This document shows, in pieces, positions 5,071-6,355 of a DNA stretch of 6,355 bases. The stretch is taken from positions 1 through 6,355 of the forward strand of contig JAEYTQ010000238.1 in the NCBI GenBank assembly GCA_023433965.1. The letters are read 5' to 3'. The translations under genes were made by a program, and so were the position numbers. The stretch is from Pseudomonadota bacterium (GTDB lineage Bacteria > Pseudomonadota > Alphaproteobacteria > Rhizobiales > Xanthobacteraceae). How positions within the stretch are numbered: position 1 is the first letter of the stretch; the number at the start of each line of letters is the position of its first letter. The notes under the pieces were generated by a model. That model did no database searches. It worked only from the letters and a program-made list of their open reading frames with translations, and was not told where the DNA came from.

Positions 5071-6355
5071 ATTCCGCGGCGACGGGCAGCGACGCATTTT
5101 GCAGCAATCGCCAGATCCGGTTCGGCGTCGCCGGCATGTCGACATGGGTGACGCCGAGATGCGAGAGCGCATCGACCACTGCGTTGATCACGGCCGCGGG
5201 CGAGCCGATGGTGCCGACCTCGCCGCACCCCTTCACGCCCATCGGCGTATGCGTGCACAGCGTGGAGTGGGTCGCGACCTTCATCATCGGCAGATGGTCG
5301 GCGCGCGGCATGCAATAGTCCATCAGCGATCCCGACAGCAGCTGGCCGGAGCCCTCGTCATAGACCGCGTTTTCAAACAGCGCCTGGCCGACGCCCTGCA
5401 CGATGCCGCCATGCAGCTGGCCCTCGACGATCATCGGGTTGATCACCGTGCCGACATCATCGACCGCGGTATAGTTCACGAGGGTGACCGTGCCCGTTTC
5501 GGGATCGACCTCGACCTCGGCGATATGGCAGCCGCCGGGGTAGGTGAAGTTGACGGGGTCGTAATAGGCCTGCTCCTCCAGCCCCGGCTCCAGCACCTCG
5601 AGCGGATAATCGTGCGGGACGTAGGCCGCGCCGGCTATCTCCTCGAACGTCTTGCTCCGGTCCGTTCCAGCTACCGAGAACTTTCCGCTCTCGAACTGAA
5701 TGTCCACCTCGGCCGCTTCGAGCAGATGGGACGCGATCTTCTTGCCCTTGGCAATGACCTTGTCGGTCGCCTTGGACAGGGCAGCACCGCCAACCACGAG
5801 GGAGCGCGACCCATAGGTGCCCATACCGAACTGCACGCGATCGGTATCGCCGAACACGATGTCGACGTTCTCGAAGGCGACGCCGAGCTTGTCCGAGACG
5901 ATCTGTGCGAAAGTCGTCTCGTGGCCCTGGCCGTGATTGTGCGTGCCGATCATGACCGTCACCTGCCCCGTCGGATGCACGCGCACCGTGGCGCTCTCGT
6001 AGAGCCCCCCGCGCGCACCGAGCCGGCCGGCGAAGCGCGACGGCGCAAGGCCGCAGGCCTCGACATAGGTGGAGTAGCCGATCCCACGGAACTTGCCCTT
6101 GCTGGCCGAGGCCGCCTTGCGGGTGCCGAAATTCTTGACGTCGGCGGCGACCAGCGCGCCATCCAGGCAACCCATGGGATCGCCGGAATCGTACTGCACC
6201 AGCACCGGCGTCTGGTATGGATAGGCATCCTTCGGGATCATGTTACGGCGGCGGAGCTCGACGCGGTCGATACCCATCTCGGCGGCCGCAACGTCGACGA
6301 TCCGCTCCAGCACGAAGGTCGCTTCGGGCCGGCCGGCGCCGCGATAGGCGTCGAC
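5069..6355 (-). CDS. Molybdopterin-binding large subunit, form II CO-dehydrogenase-like (N-terminus beyond window)
   Basis: The frame is open from the right edge for 428 codons to a TAG at 5071-5069, about the last half to two thirds of a CoxL/xanthine-dehydrogenase large subunit. The first visible residues are [19 protein letters not shown] (6349-6329) is the loop typical of form II (CoxL-like) proteins, whereas true aerobic CO dehydrogenases have AYRCSFR with the copper-binding cysteine. Molybdopterin-contact motifs follow: [19 protein letters not shown] and GTYGSRS. The catalytic glutamate is in [11 protein letters not shown] (codon 5221-5219). The enzyme should hydroxylate an organic substrate at a carbon using water; CO oxidation is not supported. 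An internal GTG at 6313 is not the start, because the family motif continues upstream of it. Medium subunit and amidase follow in the same operon; the 2Fe-2S subunit is not visible. Confidence 0.94.
   Translation of the reverse strand, partial: VDAYRGAGRPEATFVLERIVDVAAAEMGIDRVELRRRNMIPKDAYPYQTPVLVQYDSGDPMGCLDGALVAADVKNFGTRKAASASKGKFRGIGYSTYVEACGLAPSRFAGRLGARGGLYESATVRVHPTGQVTVMIGTHNHGQGHETTFAQIVSDKLGVAFENVDIVFGDTDRVQFGMGTYGSRSLVVGGAALSKATDKVIAKGKKIASHLLEAAEVDIQFESGKFSVAGTDRSKTFEEIAGAAYVPHDYPLEVLEPGLEEQAYYDPVNFTYPGGCHIAEVEVDPETGTVTLVNYTAVDDVGTVINPMIVEGQLHGGIVQGVGQALFENAVYDEGSGQLLSGSLMDYCMPRADHLPMMKVATHSTLCTHTPMGVKGCGEVGTIGSPAAVINAVVDALSHLGVTHVDMPATPNRIWRLLQNASLPVAAE

Noticed and set aside
5058..5315. 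N-terminal extension of the FAD subunit to 5315
   Set aside because: The extension overlaps the large-subunit gene in another frame. The strong ribosome site and MKPFAYH start at 5057 fit the family.
5069..6355. True aerobic CO dehydrogenase (form I CoxL)
   Set aside because: The active-site loop is AYRGAGR and lacks the cysteine of AYRCSFR that binds copper in form I enzymes.

Overview
The window is GC-rich, densely coded DNA. Its gene families and style (a molybdenum hydroxylase cluster, a LysR-type regulator and an AmiC/AmiR pair) suggest an alphaproteobacterium of the Bradyrhizobium/Rhodopseudomonas kind. That placement is an inference from composition and gene content, with no marker gene to confirm it. 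I see no mobile element, tRNA, rRNA or CRISPR array.

Left part, minus strand (1-1446): two genes joined by an ATGA stop/start overlap. amiC (286-1446) encodes a cytoplasmic amide/urea sensor of the periplasmic-binding-protein fold. amiR (1-289) encodes the pseudo-receiver part of an AmiR-type transcription antiterminator and is cut by the left edge. In front of amiC lies a structured leader: two hairpins, then a strong Rho-independent terminator whose T-tract ends about 16 nt before the amiC ATG. No minus-strand gene lies upstream for this terminator to end, so it is best read as an attenuator of the amiCR transcript and the likely target of AmiR-type antitermination.

Middle (1447-2770): a 424-bp divergent regulatory region, followed by a plus-strand LysR-family regulator (1871-2770) of the LrhA-like kind. 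A short inverted repeat sits just before its start codon.

Right part, minus strand (2780-6355): a tight operon read right to left. It holds the C-terminal two thirds or so of a molybdopterin-binding large subunit (form II CO-dehydrogenase-like, AYRGAGR motif), the FAD-binding medium subunit, and an amidase-signature hydrolase. The gaps are 11 and 13 nt. The 2Fe-2S small subunit is not in the visible part and must lie upstream of the large subunit or elsewhere. LysR and the amidase are convergent, with 9 bp between their stop codons.

Together the genes suggest catabolism of a nitrogen-containing compound: a molybdenum hydroxylase oxidises a substrate (perhaps an N-heterocycle), an amidase hydrolyses an amide bond, and amide availability is sensed by AmiC/AmiR and perhaps by the LysR regulator. 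The substrate cannot be told from the sequence.
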